Shown: positions 44,275 to 55,917, counted from the first letter of the stretch. The stretch is DNA of 64,000 nucleotides from Miscanthus floridulus (GCF_019320115.1 NC_089591.1:64224111-64288110), one strand, 5' to 3'. Translations and numbers: made by a program. Notes: a model not told the origin generated them from the sequence alone.

Positions 44275-45085
44275 TAACATCCCGAAAGTTGAGACATTAC
44301 TTCGACGGATATCGTATGGTAGTCATGACCGAGTATCCTTTGGGGGACATCATTCGCAATAAGGATGCGAATGGGCGCATCGTCAAATGGGCAATGGAGC
44401 TATGCCCCCTTTCCTTGGAATATTGCAAGCCGTACTACAATCAAGTCTCAGGCACTCGTCGATTTCATCGTCGAGTGGACAGACTTAAGCACGCCTGCCT
44501 CTCCGGGATCCGACGAATATTGGACGATGTACTTCGACGGTTCTCTCAACATTGACGGTGCGGGAGCAGGAGTTCTTTTCGTGTCACCATCCAAGGAGCA
44601 GCTCCGGTACGTCCTCAGGATTTATTTCCCAGCATCTAATAATGCCGCCGAGTATGAAGCATGCCTGCATGGTCTACGCATTGCGATTGAGCTTGGAGTT
44701 AAACGTCTCTATGTCTACTGGAGATTCGGCTCTAGGTCATCAACCAACTCAACAAGGACTGGGACACGACCAGTGAAAAGATGGACGCATATTGCAAATC
44801 GATAAGAAAGCTAGGAAGGCAGGTTCTATGGCATCGAGTACATACACGTGGTCCAGGACAAGAACCAAGCAGCAGATGCGTTGTCAAAGTTAGGATCATC
44901 CCGAGCCAAAATCCCACATGGCGTATTCGTCCAAGACCTGCTCACGCCTTCCATTGAAGACGAAGATTCAACGACCAACAAAGTTTCAGACCAGCAATTA
45001 GTGGCTACGGTTCCTGGCGCCGAGCACAACCGAGCCGCTTCCGACCACTCATGAGCCGGACTGGAGAACGCCTTTCATCAAGTAC
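44275..45085 (+). pseudogene. Gypsy RNase H region, frame-broken
   Basis: Fragments in all three frames: RMVVMTEYPLGDIIRNKDAN, then ALVDFIVEWTDLSTPASPGS, YWTMYFDGSLNIDGAGAGVL and NNAAEYEACLHGLRIAIELG, then DKNQAADALSKLGSSRAKIP. The DGS start and the ExxxxxxG helix fit the second, archaeal-like RNase H often present in Tat elements. At least three frame changes are present. Confidence 0.82.
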
Positions 45086-46307
45086 TTGACAGATGGTAGC
45101 GGTTATACCGATCGAACAGAAAATGAGCGCCTGATGCGTCGTAGTAAGCAGTATCTGCTCGTCGATGGCAATTTATGGCGCAAAAACGCTAAGGAGGAAA
45201 TCTTGATGAAGTGTATAACCCAGGAGGAAGGCGAGCATCTCCTAGACCAAATCCACTCTGGCTCCTGCTGGCAACCACGCGGCCTCAAGAACACTGGTCG
45301 GTAAGGCTTTCCGAGCAGGGTTCTATTGGCCGTCAGCAGTGGCCGACGCAGAGAAGCTAGTCCGCCGCTTGTGAGGGTTGTCAGTTCTTCTCCAAGAGAA
45401 TCCATGTACCTAGCACATGAGATCCAGACGATTCCAGCCTCTTGGCCCTTCGCCTGCTGGGGACTGGACATGGTCGGGCCTTTCAAACCAGCTCCTGGGA
45501 AATTTACATGCGTCTTCGTGCTAATTGATAAATTTTCTAAGTGGATAGAATACATGCCTCTGGTACAGGCATCTTCAGAGAAAGCTATCACATTCCTCGA
45601 CCAGGTCATCCACCGTTTCGGCTGTGCCCAACTAGCATCATTACTGATTTGGGTACTCAGTTCACCGGGAACGCTTTTTGGGACTTCTGCGATGAAAGGA
45701 GCATAGTTGTAAAATACAGTCTCGGTGGCGCACCCTAGAGCTAATGGACAAGTCGAGCGGGCAAATGGCATGATTTTGGATGCATTGAAGAAGAGGATGT
45801 ACAGAGAAAACGATAAAGCTCCTGGCAGATGGCTCAAGGAGCTACCAGCCGTGGTCTGGGGCCTCCGAACTCAGCCCAGTCGTAACACCGGCGTCTCACC
45901 ATACTTTATGGTTTACGGCGCTGAGGCAGTCCTCCCACCAGATATAGCTTTCAGATCAGCACGGGTAGAGAACTTCGACGAGGGCAAGGTCAAGGAAGTA
46001 CGGGAGCTAGAAATCAACAGCGCAGAGGAGAAAAGGCTCGATTCTTGCGTGCGCACGGCCAAGTACCTTGCTGTTTTGCGCAGGTACTACAACAAGAACT
46101 GTTAAAGAGCATTTCATCGTGGTCGGGGACTTAGTACTGAAGTGGAAGACGAACCAGGCCGGCGTCCACAAACTCGCAACCCCATGGGAGGGACCCTTCA
46201 TGATCAAGGAAGTCACACGTCCAACGTCTTACAGGTTAGCTCACCTGGACGGCACGGACGTACCAAACTCGTGGCACATCGACAAGCTTAGACGATTCTA
46301 TGCTTAA
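45086..46307 (+). pseudogene. Gypsy integrase, frame-broken
   Basis: The zinc-binding N-terminus is partly kept (EEGEHLLDQIHSGSCW). The core shows ACWGLDMVGPFKPAPGKFTC (first Asp), SIITDLGTQFTGNAFWDFCD in another frame (second Asp) and HPRANGQVERANGMILDALK (Glu). The C-terminal part has VGDLVLKWKTNQAGVHKLAT and WHIDKLRRFYA followed by a stop at 46,307. Integrase would insert the cDNA. Three or more frame changes make it inactive here. Confidence 0.87.
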
Positions 46308-46917
46308 CTACTGAGATATGTACTCTACTTACATTTTCGATTTACTTTAATAAAGCAATTATGATTTCTCCGACCACTCTAATGTGTCACTACGAATTTT
46401 ATGGATATTCTGACTTAGCCAGTACAAGCCGACCACCACTCCTTCTACGGTTTTCGGAGCAGGTCCTGTCTCCGGTTCCTCCCAACACGTGCACGGGATC
46501 CGCTCTCTATGTTGCGGGTGATCGGCAGGTCCCCCCTGGTTTGACTTGTCCGTGTCCACGTGTGCACAGGTCATGTTACCTCACACTCTGACCACATGCC
46601 AACCAGGGCCAGCACAAACCCCTTCGGATGATGTGTCGAGCAAAACGGTACAACTAAACCGAACGTTAACACGTTCCCACTTAGTTACACCAACAAAAAA
46701 TTTCAAGCTTAAACACGTTTTGTATAAAGCAAACAAGCTTGTAATGATATACAGTTACATTATTACAAGCTTGCCTGAAGAGGCTCAAGTTTACAATAAC
46801 ACAACTATGTCCTCCTTCTACAGCTCTAAGCCTATTACATTGGCTGGTCGGGGAGCAGGGCATTTACTGCTCGTCGCCTCTGATACCCTACTCGAGTCTC
46901 GAGGACTCTTGAGCTAA
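46308..46917. other. Gypsy spacer between integrase and the antisense gene
   Basis: Contains the 3' end of the pol transcript (aataaagc near 46,350) and the likely 3' UTR of the antisense gene. No ORF of its own. Confidence 0.45.
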
Positions 46918-49495
46918 TCAAGCTGAAGGGGATGGCCCCACCGGTGCCTGGCTGGTCGAGACCGCAGGCTTCGTTGGTTGGCTTGCAGCTGACGGCATTT
47001 CCAGCTGACTTGTCGATGGCATACCCTGCACAGGTGTTGTCCCACCTCCGCATAGGTTAATATCGCCAATTATCTTTGACGACAAGTCCAGCTGGGCCGT
47101 CCGAAGCTCTTCGGCCTTGTCTGGGTCTATCTCCTTCGGGTACCCAGCCTCCAAGCGTTTGAGATCGATCAGGGGGTAGTGAGCACGCACCATGCTTAGC
47201 ACATGGGCACCCGTGTACTCACCCGCCTCCTTCACGAAGTCTTGGAACCATCCCCATGCTTGCTTGCATCTCTCGACCAGTCCGAGCTGAGGCGTCCTTA
47301 GCTCTTCCTCTGTGAGCGCCGGGTCGATAAGGTCGAGGACGGGCACAATGCCAGTTGCCATTTCTTGGCACCGCTTGCTCCACGTGTCCCGCTCCTCGGT
47401 GGCCTTAAGGCATTGTGCTTTCCTAGTCGTCACGCTCCTTGATCACGGCCTCAAGGTGCCTCTTGGCATTGACTTTCAAAACTGAAAACAGTACAAGACA
47501 TCAAACGTGATGACACGACAAGGCAATGTGGGCAATTGTATGAGAAAGGTGGTCTGGAGTGCTTACTTTTCAGGTCGTCCTTCATTCTGTTAGTGTGGTC
47601 TTGGAGTTCCGACTGGTGGCGTGCCAGTTTCTCGTTGTCCTCCTTCAGGCGACCACATTCTGCAAGCGCACGGCTGTTCTCCCCCTGGAGGCGGGTCACT
47701 TCAGCTTCTAAACCTGCATTACAGCTATTACTGTCAAGAACAAAACAACACAAGTCCCGCACTTGTTATGATACGGTGAACACTTACCTGTTTTCTCCTG
47801 CTCTTTGCTTTCGAGCTGGCCGACCAGGTTTTGGTTCTGTGCCTCTTGGTCTGTCCTCTCCTGGTCGGCGGCTTCAAGTTGGCGCCGTAGGCGTTCCACT
47901 TCAGCCGTCAGCTCCTTGTTGGTCATCATGATTCCTTCTATCTGGTCGAAGCACCTTTTGCGGTATCTTGTAGTTTTCATCAAGTCCTGCACACAGACAA
48001 GCTACGTCAGACAGTTCGACTACACAACAGGGTCAAAGACTAAAGCCAAATATACCTGGACTTCAGTCACCAGACGCTTGGCCACCCGTTCGACTCTTAA
48101 GGTCTCTTCGACCTCTGGGATTTCCTCGTGCATGACCCATTCGTCGTTCCGATAGCGCGACATATATACATGTTGTCGCCTATCTTGGGGACGGCCCAGG
48201 ACTTCTTCCACTTCATCCTCTTCGGCCTCCTGTTCGGGAGGCGGCACTGGTCCGGAGTTCGCAGACTCCACGACCACCACGGCTTTCCCACGAGCCATCA
48301 CGTCGGCAACCATGTTCGGGCAACTTCTGGCTGCTGCCCCTCGGCTAGATCCAGCTCCCTTAGCGCTGTGGTATCCGCCTCATCAGGGTTCGTGCTTGGA
48401 GCACTTGTATTCTGCTCGGGGACTGGCGTCTGGTCGTCTGCCTGCTGAGGCCCAGGCGGAGTCCCTGCCATGGGCTCCTCCACGGCTGGTTGCTGAGCAG
48501 TTTGTCCCACCCTTGTTGGTAAGGACGTTCCACACCCAGCTAGCTGGTCGAGGCTTTCGGTGGACGCCGATCTAATACATTCAGAGACAAATTCAGGAAA
48601 TAATAGCATCCAATGCAAAATGCGAAGCTTACATCAAAAGTATAGATACTTACAGTCTTGACTTGCGGAAGGATGTGGCGAAGGAACGTCTCCTCGACCG
48701 TCCCTGCTCTGCTTGCTCGGCAGTTTCTACCGAGACTTGTTCAACCTCTGGTACGGGCGTCGGAGTATGATGCGGCATGTTCCCTTCATCTGTGCTTGTG
48801 TTGCAGTGGTCGGTGCTGTGATCACTGCTGGCATAGAGGAGCCACCCTGCTCCGATGGTCCCACCTGCCTTCTCCTCTTTCGGGAGACGAGCCGGAAGAT
48901 GTCCGCATCCTCTGCTTCGTCGTCCGACAGGGGGAAGATGGCTTGACGTCGTTTGCTGGTAGCCGGACGCTTGCCAGCGGCTCTGGTCGAGGCGTCCTCT
49001 ACGGTCTCGAGTACCGCCCAGTGAACGTCGTCGGTCCTGACGCTGTTCTGGGCGGCTGGCCTAGTAGCTTGCGGCCATTCTACACCGGGGGGAGGCGACA
49101 CAAACACTCCTGCCCGGTCACGGCCATTACACTGAGACACAAAGTGAGGGAAAAGACAGTTATTTTCTTGACGCAACATGACTCTACAGTTAACAGGAGG
49201 CGTCATTTACCTTTGGGGGAGGGCGAGCCAGCTTGAAGGCGTGTTCAATGGCGTTCAGTGCAACATAATTGGGATCGGCCAGGTTGAACAGCTCTCCAAT
49301 CCTGGCCTTGATTTCCATCTTGTCGAGCGGCTCCTTCCTGGTCCTCGTCGGATCACCGCCGCCTTGGTACTCGAAGCCGGGGTGAATCCTTTTCTGGCAG
49401 GGCTGAATTCTTCGGCTGATGAAGTTGCCGACAACGCTCGGGCCATCAAGCCTGCTCCACGGGATCATCCCGAGCAGTTCGGCGATCTGCTCCAA
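46918..49495 (-). pseudogene. Antisense gene of the Tat Gypsy: downstream exons (coiled coil and C-terminal domain)
   Basis: Minus frames in order: 49,495-49,190 (MEQIAELLGMIPWSRLDGPS, FISRRIQPCQKRIHPGFEYQ), an acidic/Arg-rich part (49,206-48,727), Gln/Pro-rich parts (48,618-48,020), a coiled coil (MMTNKELTAEVERLRRQLEA and EAEVTRLQGENSRALAECGR, 47,992-47,451) and a C-terminal domain (IVPVLDLIDPALTEEELRTP, VERCKQAWGWFQDFVKEAGE, VRAHYPLIDLKRLEAGYP, 47,433-46,918). Exon ends with GT/AG-like borders suggest introns. Function is unknown. Antisense ORFs here are a known trait of Grande- and RIRE2-like Tat elements. Confidence 0.7.
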
Positions 49496-49574
49496 GTTCT
49501 CGGGCCTCTCCGACCAGCTGCTTTTCTTCTCTGGAATCAGTCCTACATCGCACAGAGTGATGGTGTTCGGCTCT

Positions 49575-50097
49575 TCACTGGATGTAGAACCACTTCTTGT
49601 ACCACTCGTCCAATGAGGTGTTCCAGGGGCAGTGCAGGTATTGAGCCTTCATGCCATCACGCAGGTTCAGGTAAACGCCTCCGGCGATCTTCGAGCCACC
49701 GCTCCCTTTCTTCCGAAGACAGAATAGGTGGCTGAAAGAGGTCGAAATGGGGCAGGAAGCCACCATAAGCCTCGCAGAGATGGATGAAGGTGGAGACAAG
49801 AAGAATCGAGTTGGGATGCAGATTGCAAATCCCAATCTCGTAGTACAAGCAGAGACCCTGAAGGAAGGGGTGCACTGGAATCCCAAAACCCTGTTTGAAG
49901 AAATCTTCAAAGACCACAATCTCACCTGGTTGTGGATCGGGGAAGCTTTCTCCTTCCGGTGCACGCCATCCCGCAAGCGCCTTGTTGTGGAGCACTCCCA
50001 TGGCGACGAGGTCCTCGATGGTCTGCTCGTTGCTTCGCGATTTCCACCATTCCTTCGCCATGACCCCTCCTTTCTTCTGGGCATCTCTCTTCGCCAT
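49575..50097 (-). pseudogene. Antisense gene of the Tat Gypsy: N-terminal 'putative gypsy type transposon' domain (PF04195-like)
   Basis: From ATG 50,097 on minus: MAKRDAQKKGGVMAKEWWKS, LVAMGVLHNKALAGWRAPEG, IVVFEDFFKQGFGIPVHPFL, YYEIGICNLHPNSILLVSTF. One frame change near 49,700 leads to SGGSKIAGGVYLNLRDGMKA and WNTSLDEWYKKWFYIQ. This N-terminal domain is found on its own or with coiled coils in many grass proteins of transposon origin. The frame change disables this copy. Confidence 0.75.
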
Positions 50098-50580
50098 TAG
50101 TTCGTCTTTACTAAGTGGGTGGATGCTGGGAGACCGAGGGGATTGGCGATGATTTTTGGGGGAATAGGGTTCGGCTAGGAGGAAGAAGAAGGTTGTGGCG
50201 GCGGATGACAATGGGGAATGGTATGAGTAACTTACCAGATCTGCATTATATAAAACAAAGAGCACCGTCGTTTCGTCCGCCCGAGAATATTGGGAGTCGT
50301 GCGCACGCGCCGCAGACGGTTGTTCACACAACCTCGAAATCTGCACCAATAAACGCGCTCCTTCGTTAACAGTGTATGCGCCTCTTCGTTGATGGTGTAA
50401 GAGGGCCCACACTGACACATCTCAATACAGGTGTCAACCGACTATTTGCAAAAAAAAAACAGAATGACGTATTATACCTATTTACTTTTTTGACCAGACG
50501 TGTCAAACTGGCCTTGGCAGAGAGCAGAGAAAAGTACACAAAATAATAATACAAGCAGCGCAAGTGATCGTGGATTTGCC
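50098..50580. other. Presumed promoter side of the antisense gene
   Basis: Upstream of ATG 50,097 on minus, with a TATA-like site on minus (complement of cattatataaaac, about 50,243-50,255). This would be suited to drive the leftward antisense gene from inside the Gypsy. Functional role inferred. Confidence 0.4.
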
Positions 50581-50765
50581 TTGACCACTACTGTGCTGGG
50601 ATACTGCCCAGACTACTAATGTGCTCGGGGACTGCACAGACCACTACTGTGTTTGGATACTGCCCAGACCACTTTTGTGCTCGGGGATCGCCCAGACCAC
50701 TTTTGTGCTCGGGGATCGCTCCGACCACGGCCGTGCTCGGGGACTGCCCCGACCACTGCTTGAAT
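50581..50765. repeat. Tandem array of about 35-bp units before the Gypsy 3' LTR
   Basis: Five units follow the pattern 'gaccacttttgtgctcgggg' plus 'atcgcc(c/t)'. They begin near 50,584 and end near 50,759. Confidence 0.75.
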
Positions 50766-51240
50766 AATGGTTCTCCTTGGCTACATGTGATCTGTACTCA
50801 CATATAGTTAAGAGACTTTTTCTTTAGACCTCGCTACAAGGCTCATACTTCGCCTTTCAGCAAGCTCGGGGACTATGTCGATACGATGCACCTGCCGGTG
50901 TATCTTGTTTTGCCTGTCCGGCAATTGGATTCTTAACCTCAGCGGAATTTCTTTTTTAGACCCTGGCACCACGTTCCTGCGTCACCTACTACCAGGCTCG
51001 GGGACTAAGTGGGCACACTTCACCTTGCAGTGAATGTGTTTGTTTAAATCGACCCCAATGTTTTGAATGATTATGAGGATTATTAGTATGCTCGGGGACT
51101 GCCCCGACCACTTCTTGAATAATGGTTCTCCTTGGCTACATGTGATTTGTACTCACATACAGTTAAGAGACTTTTCTTTTAGACCTTGCTACAAGGCTCA
51201 TACTTTGCCTTCCAGCAAGCTCGGGGACTAAGTGGGCACA
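50750..51240. repeat. Direct duplication of about 150 bp in the Gypsy 3' region
   Basis: 50,742-50,883 and 51,090-51,232 share 'gcttgaataatggttctcct' (or cttcttg...), 'gtactcacatatagttaaga' and 'cagcaagctcggggacta'. Part of the untranslated region before the 3' LTR. Confidence 0.75.
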
Positions 51241-51522
51241 CTTCACCTTGCGGTGAGTGTGTTTGTTTTTTGACCCCTACACTTCTGATGTTTAAGGATG
51301 CTATGCTTCAAGACCACTTACATTTCTTTTCAGAAATACAAGTGGGCACACTTCTCAGGACAGAAATCTTTTTCTTTTTTCTTAAGAGCACCATACATTC
51401 TTTCGGACAACCTACTTCTCTGGTGATGACGGTGGTCGGAGGCGTCAAGAATCCAAGCCTCGCTTGTCGGAGAAGGTTAAAATGGCGTGTCACAGCATAA
51501 TACATGATGCTCGGGGACTAGC

Positions 51523-51995
51523 TGTGGGGGTATTAACCCCTATACCCTTACGGCTAAGCTTGGGCTGGCCCGGATCGATGGGTTCAGTCCACCCGAAAGA
51601 TGACATGCGGCCCAGTTAACCTGATCGGAGTCCCGCACAAGGAATCAAGACGGATTTGGTGACCAAGCAGGATCCTGGTCAGTTAGAATAGGAATCCTTA
51701 TCCGGCCACATATGGCAATTGTAACTGACTAGGATTAGTTTCCAGATCTGTAACCCTGCCCCCCGGACTATATAAGGCGGGCAGGGGACCCCTCTAAAAA
51801 ACATCTCTCATTGACATACAGCAATACAAATCAGACACAGGACGTAGATATTACGCCTTCTTGGCGGCCGAACCTGGATAAAACCTCATGTCTGTCTTGC
51901 ATCACCGTCTTGTTTGGGGCTTGCGCATCTGTCTGCCGATAATCTACTACCTTGGGCATACCCCTAGGTAGACTGCCGACCATATTTCGTCGACA
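51523..51995 (+). repeat. 3' LTR of the Tat Gypsy
   Basis: 473 bp, same length as the 5' LTR with no indel. Preceded by 'gctcggggactagc' in place of a strong polypurine tract. Confidence 0.95.
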
Positions 51996-52000
51996 GGGGA

Positions 52001-54060
52001 GGATACCACGTAGGGCAACAGGTAGTAGCTAAGTCATAATGACATGATAGTCATGGGCCTTCATAGGGCCATAGTTGAACTTGAGTTCTCTCATGTTCAC
52101 TAGCCTCTTTGGGTTCGCATAGTAGCCCATCGGGACTTTGATTTCATTGAAGAAAGAAATAAGCGCACGTTTTTCTTCCTTCTTCAATGTCCATGATGCA
52201 ACCGAAAGTTCAAATTGGCCATTCTCTAGCTCCATGGGATGCAGCTCCTTCCTGATTCCCAAGTGTTGCATGTCCAGGCATGTGGCTAGTGAATCCTTTG
52301 ATGTACCCCCGGTGTCCATCAAGGTGTTAAGAATGTTAGCGCACACATTTTTAGTGATGTGCATGGGATCAAGACAGTGGCGTACACTTAGAAATGGCCA
52401 GTAAGGTAGTTTCTAGAAAACCAATTTTTTCTTCCAAACACTCCCATTAGACGCTGCTACTGCATTGTCCCCCTTCCCAAGGACAACCTCTAGTTTGTTG
52501 AGTTCTCAAAGTATCGCAGGCCTGTCTCGATATTTTGGAGCTAAGCATTGCTCAATAGTACCATTGAAATCTTTTATGTTCCTATGGTAAGGGTGATCCT
52601 TAGGTAGGAATCTACGGTGTCTCATATAAACTATCTTTGAGTTATTTGGCAGATTTACTGTATCGGTGTCATCCAAGCACTTGACATATCTAGTATAGCC
52701 TTTTGTCTTCTCTCCGAACAATAAACCTTGACCTGGCAGGTCGGTGATTGTAGCGATAAGTACTCCCTTGATCATGACATGTTCCTTTTTGTACTCGTCC
52801 CAAACATCTAGCACACCCTTTTCAAACATCTCCACTAGTTCATCGATCACTGGTTCTAGAAACACATCGATGTCATTCTCAGGTTGTCTTGGCCCTTGTA
52901 TCAGTAGTGGCATTTGGATGTACGACCGCTTCATACAGACCCAAGGTGGAATGTTGTATATACAGAGCGTCACTGGCCAGGTGCTATGATTGCTTCTAAC
53001 CTGATCGAAAGGATTCATCCTATCTATGCTCAAAGCAAACCAAAGGTGCCTTACCTCTCCACCGATGTCCTTATAGAACATAGTATTGACAGTTCTCCAG
53101 TCATGCCCATCGGTGGGGTGCCTCGTCATTGTATCTTTCTTACTCTCTTCACCATGCCAGCGCAATAGCTTGGCTGACTTTGCACATGCAAACAGTCTAT
53201 GCACCCGAGGAGCTATAGAGAAATACCAAACGACCTTTATGGGACCTCCTCTGGTCTTGGTGCCCTTATCTGATGGCCCTTCCTTGTACCATGGAGCTCC
53301 ACACTTAGGGCACTTGTCCAAGTCTTTGTATTTTTCTCCATGATACAATATGCAATCATTGGAACATGCGTGGATTTTATCAACCTCGAGGTCGATCGGG
53401 CAGATCATTTGCTTGGCCAAGTATGTCTTTTCTGGCAACTCTTTTTTTTCTAGGAGTATTTTCCTTATTATACCTAACTACTGATCGAATCCTTTATCGC
53501 CCAATCCATTTGTCGATTTGAAGTCTAATAGCATGATGTCGGCTTCCAGTTCGCTCATTGGACAATCCTTATATAATGGTGTTTTGCCATCTTGTCTCAT
53601 TTTCTCTAGCTTTCTCAGTTGTCTTTTACTAAGACATCCGGTCTCTACATTACGTAGCAGCTGAGAAATGCCATCGTTATCCTCGGTGTCGTCAGCTAGC
53701 GTGTTCCTAAACACATTATTAACTGTGGGCATAGGTTCCATTTTGACATCGGGTTCCTCATCACCATCGTGGATGGCTAAGTCAGGCATGTCCACATCAT
53801 CATTGTTTTCCTATAGAACATTCACACCAACCTCGCCATGCATAGTCCATATCGTATACTTTGGCACGAATCCCCCTAGTAATCAAGTGCGATCGTATAG
53901 ACTCAATTTGATGAAAGTTCCTTTGATTCTTGCAATCTTTGCATGGGCAGAAGACAGGGTTCCCATTCCCAGCATGGGCTTTGGCATTGGTGATAAAATG
54001 GCTGATGCCATGGATGTACTGCTTGTCCATTCAGGACAGATGCATCCACTCTCGATCCAT
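52001..54060 (-). pseudogene. TNP2 N-terminal half of CACTA 2
   Basis: Starts at ATG 54,060 (MDREWM), with an in-frame stop at codon 10 just before MDKQYIHGISHFITNAKAHA. The transposase-associated domain keeps its metal-site pattern (VFCPCKDCKNQ). Next come an acidic linker (53,795-53,478) and the Transposase_21 core (53,438-52,506): ACSNDCILYHGEKYKDLDKC, RVHRLFACAKSAKLLRWHGE, MNPFDQVRSNHSTWPVTLCI and EPVIDELVEMFEKGVLDVWD. The part at 52,364-52,029 has MHITKNVCANILNTLMDTGG and GPMKAHDYHVIMT, with a stop at 52,029. The protein would bind the element ends and catalyse excision. Stops and the Gypsy insertion inactivate it. Confidence 0.88.
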
Positions 54061-54081
54061 CTCTGCACAAAAAAATACTGA

Positions 54082-54699
54082 GACAGTAATTACAAAGAAT
54101 TAATAAGAAATCGAGCTTCATGAATAACAATTGTAGCTCGAAAGTACTATTTTTGGAAAACATTATTGTACACTAATTATTGGAAAATTAAAATTGGTAG
54201 CCCCGACCCTATAAATTGAAAATCATAGTAAAAAACAATTATTGCACAATATTGAAGAACAACTATTCTACTCTACTTCTAAGAACTAGTTATAGCATCA
54301 CATACTAACAATGATGATCTTGACCACCATGGAATAATTAGCCACGAATTTAAATGTGTTCATAGACACCAACCATTTGGATGATAGATTCACCACATTT
54401 TTGAGCCTTGCACAAATGTCCAATTGAAAAAGTGCTCTCTAGAATAGAGAAAGAACTATAATAAGAATCAAGCAATGTAGCCATCAAAACGAAGCTAATT
54501 AAGCAACTAAATCAAAGGAGTGGATGTTTGTTACTAACCTTAAAGCAAAAAGATCAAGCCATTCTATAAAATCCAAGCGCTAGCTTCATGGTGAAGAGCA
54601 GCCACAATAATAGAGGGAAGGGCCCAAACGCGCGCCTCTATTCCCGGGATGGAAGAGAGGAGGAAGAAGAGGACGGCTGCAGCCTTTTGTGTTGTAGGC
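54082..54699. other. 5' leader side of CACTA 2
   Basis: AT-rich upstream region of TNP2 with a short GC-rich block (54,590-54,690). No gene. Confidence 0.4.
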
Positions 54700-54971
54700 T
54701 TATCACCGTCGGTTCTTGGCTAGAACTGACAGTGATAGAGCCCAATCACTGCCGGTTTGTGGCTTAAACCGGCAGTGATGAGTGGTCACCAAAATACTAT
54801 CGTTTCAAGCCACAAACCGGTAGTGATGCGGTGCTTCACTACCGGTTTTAACCCAGCCCTAATCATTTTCTCATTTTCGAGCTCATAACCGGCAGTGAAG
54901 GTACATCACTGCTAGTTCTCACAAATCCAGTAGTGATGAGGCCGGCAGTGATGTCCAAATCTGGTGTAGTG
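54700..54971. repeat. Right subterminal repeats and terminus of CACTA 2
   Basis: At least eight alternating copies of 'atcactgccggttt' and 'aaaccggcagtgatg', ending at GGTGTAGTG, the inverted CACTA terminus. The three bases after it are ATA. Confidence 0.85.
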
Positions 54972-55917
54972 ATACCATTATTTTGGTTAAAGAAATAAAT
55001 ATGTATGTTAGGATATTGCCTTGTATTGTGAAAGAAAGCTATGGAAACAAAGGAATTGAAACAAACTTCGGCAGCCACAACAAATCCTTCCTTGCTATGG
55101 ATCTATATGGTCCTATATATTATTAAATAATTTTATTGCACAATTTTGTTTATATGGAACAACCTGATGCATCATCATGACTCCACTAACCTATCCCCCC
55201 TCACATGTACTTGTTATCTAGGTCCACCACTGTCTAGCTCTCATCCTTAGCTTGTTTCTTGCATGAGAACCAAGTTTTCCCCTCTCTTCTCATGTCCATG
55301 TTAGCGGAAATGCTGACTAACTTAGCTATAAAACCATGATTATACTTGTTGTAAATAGTTATTATACAGTTCTGACTTTTGAGGGAGAACTTTCAACTGT
55401 AGCATATCTAGATATGTCATATGTGTTGAAAGCTTACAATTTGTCTTCACTTGTAACATGGGCGCAGGTTGTCTTGCTTGCATGGTGGGCGGCGAGCACA
55501 AGGCATGAGGGTGTAGTGACGCATTGGTAGGTGCTTACAATGTGCTCGACTAAATGATCGAGCATAGCTCTATTTTTTTGGGTAGGTATGTGAGCATCTC
55601 CATCAATGCCCCTACTCTTAATTTGGGTAGTGGAGGCCAAAAACTCAACTTCAGCAGACCCACTACTAGGCCCCCTACTTTTATTGCCCCCCTACTTTTG
55701 TCCCTTAACCCTCTACTTCTGTTGGCCCCTACTTTACTCCTTCTACTTTTTTTCGATTTCTTCTCCGCTCAACGTCCACCTACGCGACTCGCTTGAGTCA
55801 CAACCTCCATCGAGTGCGCTGCCGCCGGTAGCACCTCCGCCCCGGCTAGTCCCATCTGCCCTATAATTCTCCGTCCCCACCAGTGCGGCAGGCCGTCCAC
55901 AGTGTGGCAGGCCCTAA
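54972..55917. other. DNA between CACTA 2 and the gag-only retroelement
   Basis: No gene supported. A CT-rich stretch at 55,610-55,800 ('cccccctacttttgtccctt') gives long but compositional frames. Confidence 0.4.

Larger units (their letters stand above)
39087..51995 (+). mobile_element. Ty3/Gypsy LTR retrotransposon, Tat lineage, 12,909 bp, with antisense gene
   Basis: Two 473-bp LTRs (39,087-39,559 and 51,523-51,995) begin TGTGGGGG and end CGTCGACA, with target duplication GGGGA at 39,082-39,086 and 51,996-52,000. Plus-strand order is gag, protease, reverse transcriptase, RNase H, integrase. A long 3' region carries a multi-exon gene on minus, as in Grande- and RIRE2-like Tat elements. The coding parts hold stops and frame changes. 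It is inserted in the DUF4218 exon of CACTA 2's TNP2. Confidence 0.95.
32590..54971 (-). mobile_element. CACTA element 2 (minus strand), split by a Gypsy insertion; left border uncertain
   Basis: The right terminus is clear: the plus strand ends ...GGTGTAGTG at 54,971, which is CACTACACC on minus. Subterminal repeats of the 'tcactgccggttt' type stand at 54,700-54,971 and at 32,802-33,680 and 36,120-36,490. TNP2 pieces run on minus from 54,060 to 52,029 and continue at 39,040-37,020 across the inserted Gypsy. No matching left terminus was identified; a CACTACA at 32,554-32,560 is a weak candidate. Confidence 0.8.

Noticed and set aside
48658..49236. 192-codon plus-strand ORF in the Gypsy 3' region
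   Set aside because: Opposite strand of the antisense gene's exons. The minus frames carry the coherent coiled-coil protein.
55554..55866. Leu/Pro-rich plus ORFs
   Set aside because: Derived from a CT-rich stretch; no conserved motif or splice context.
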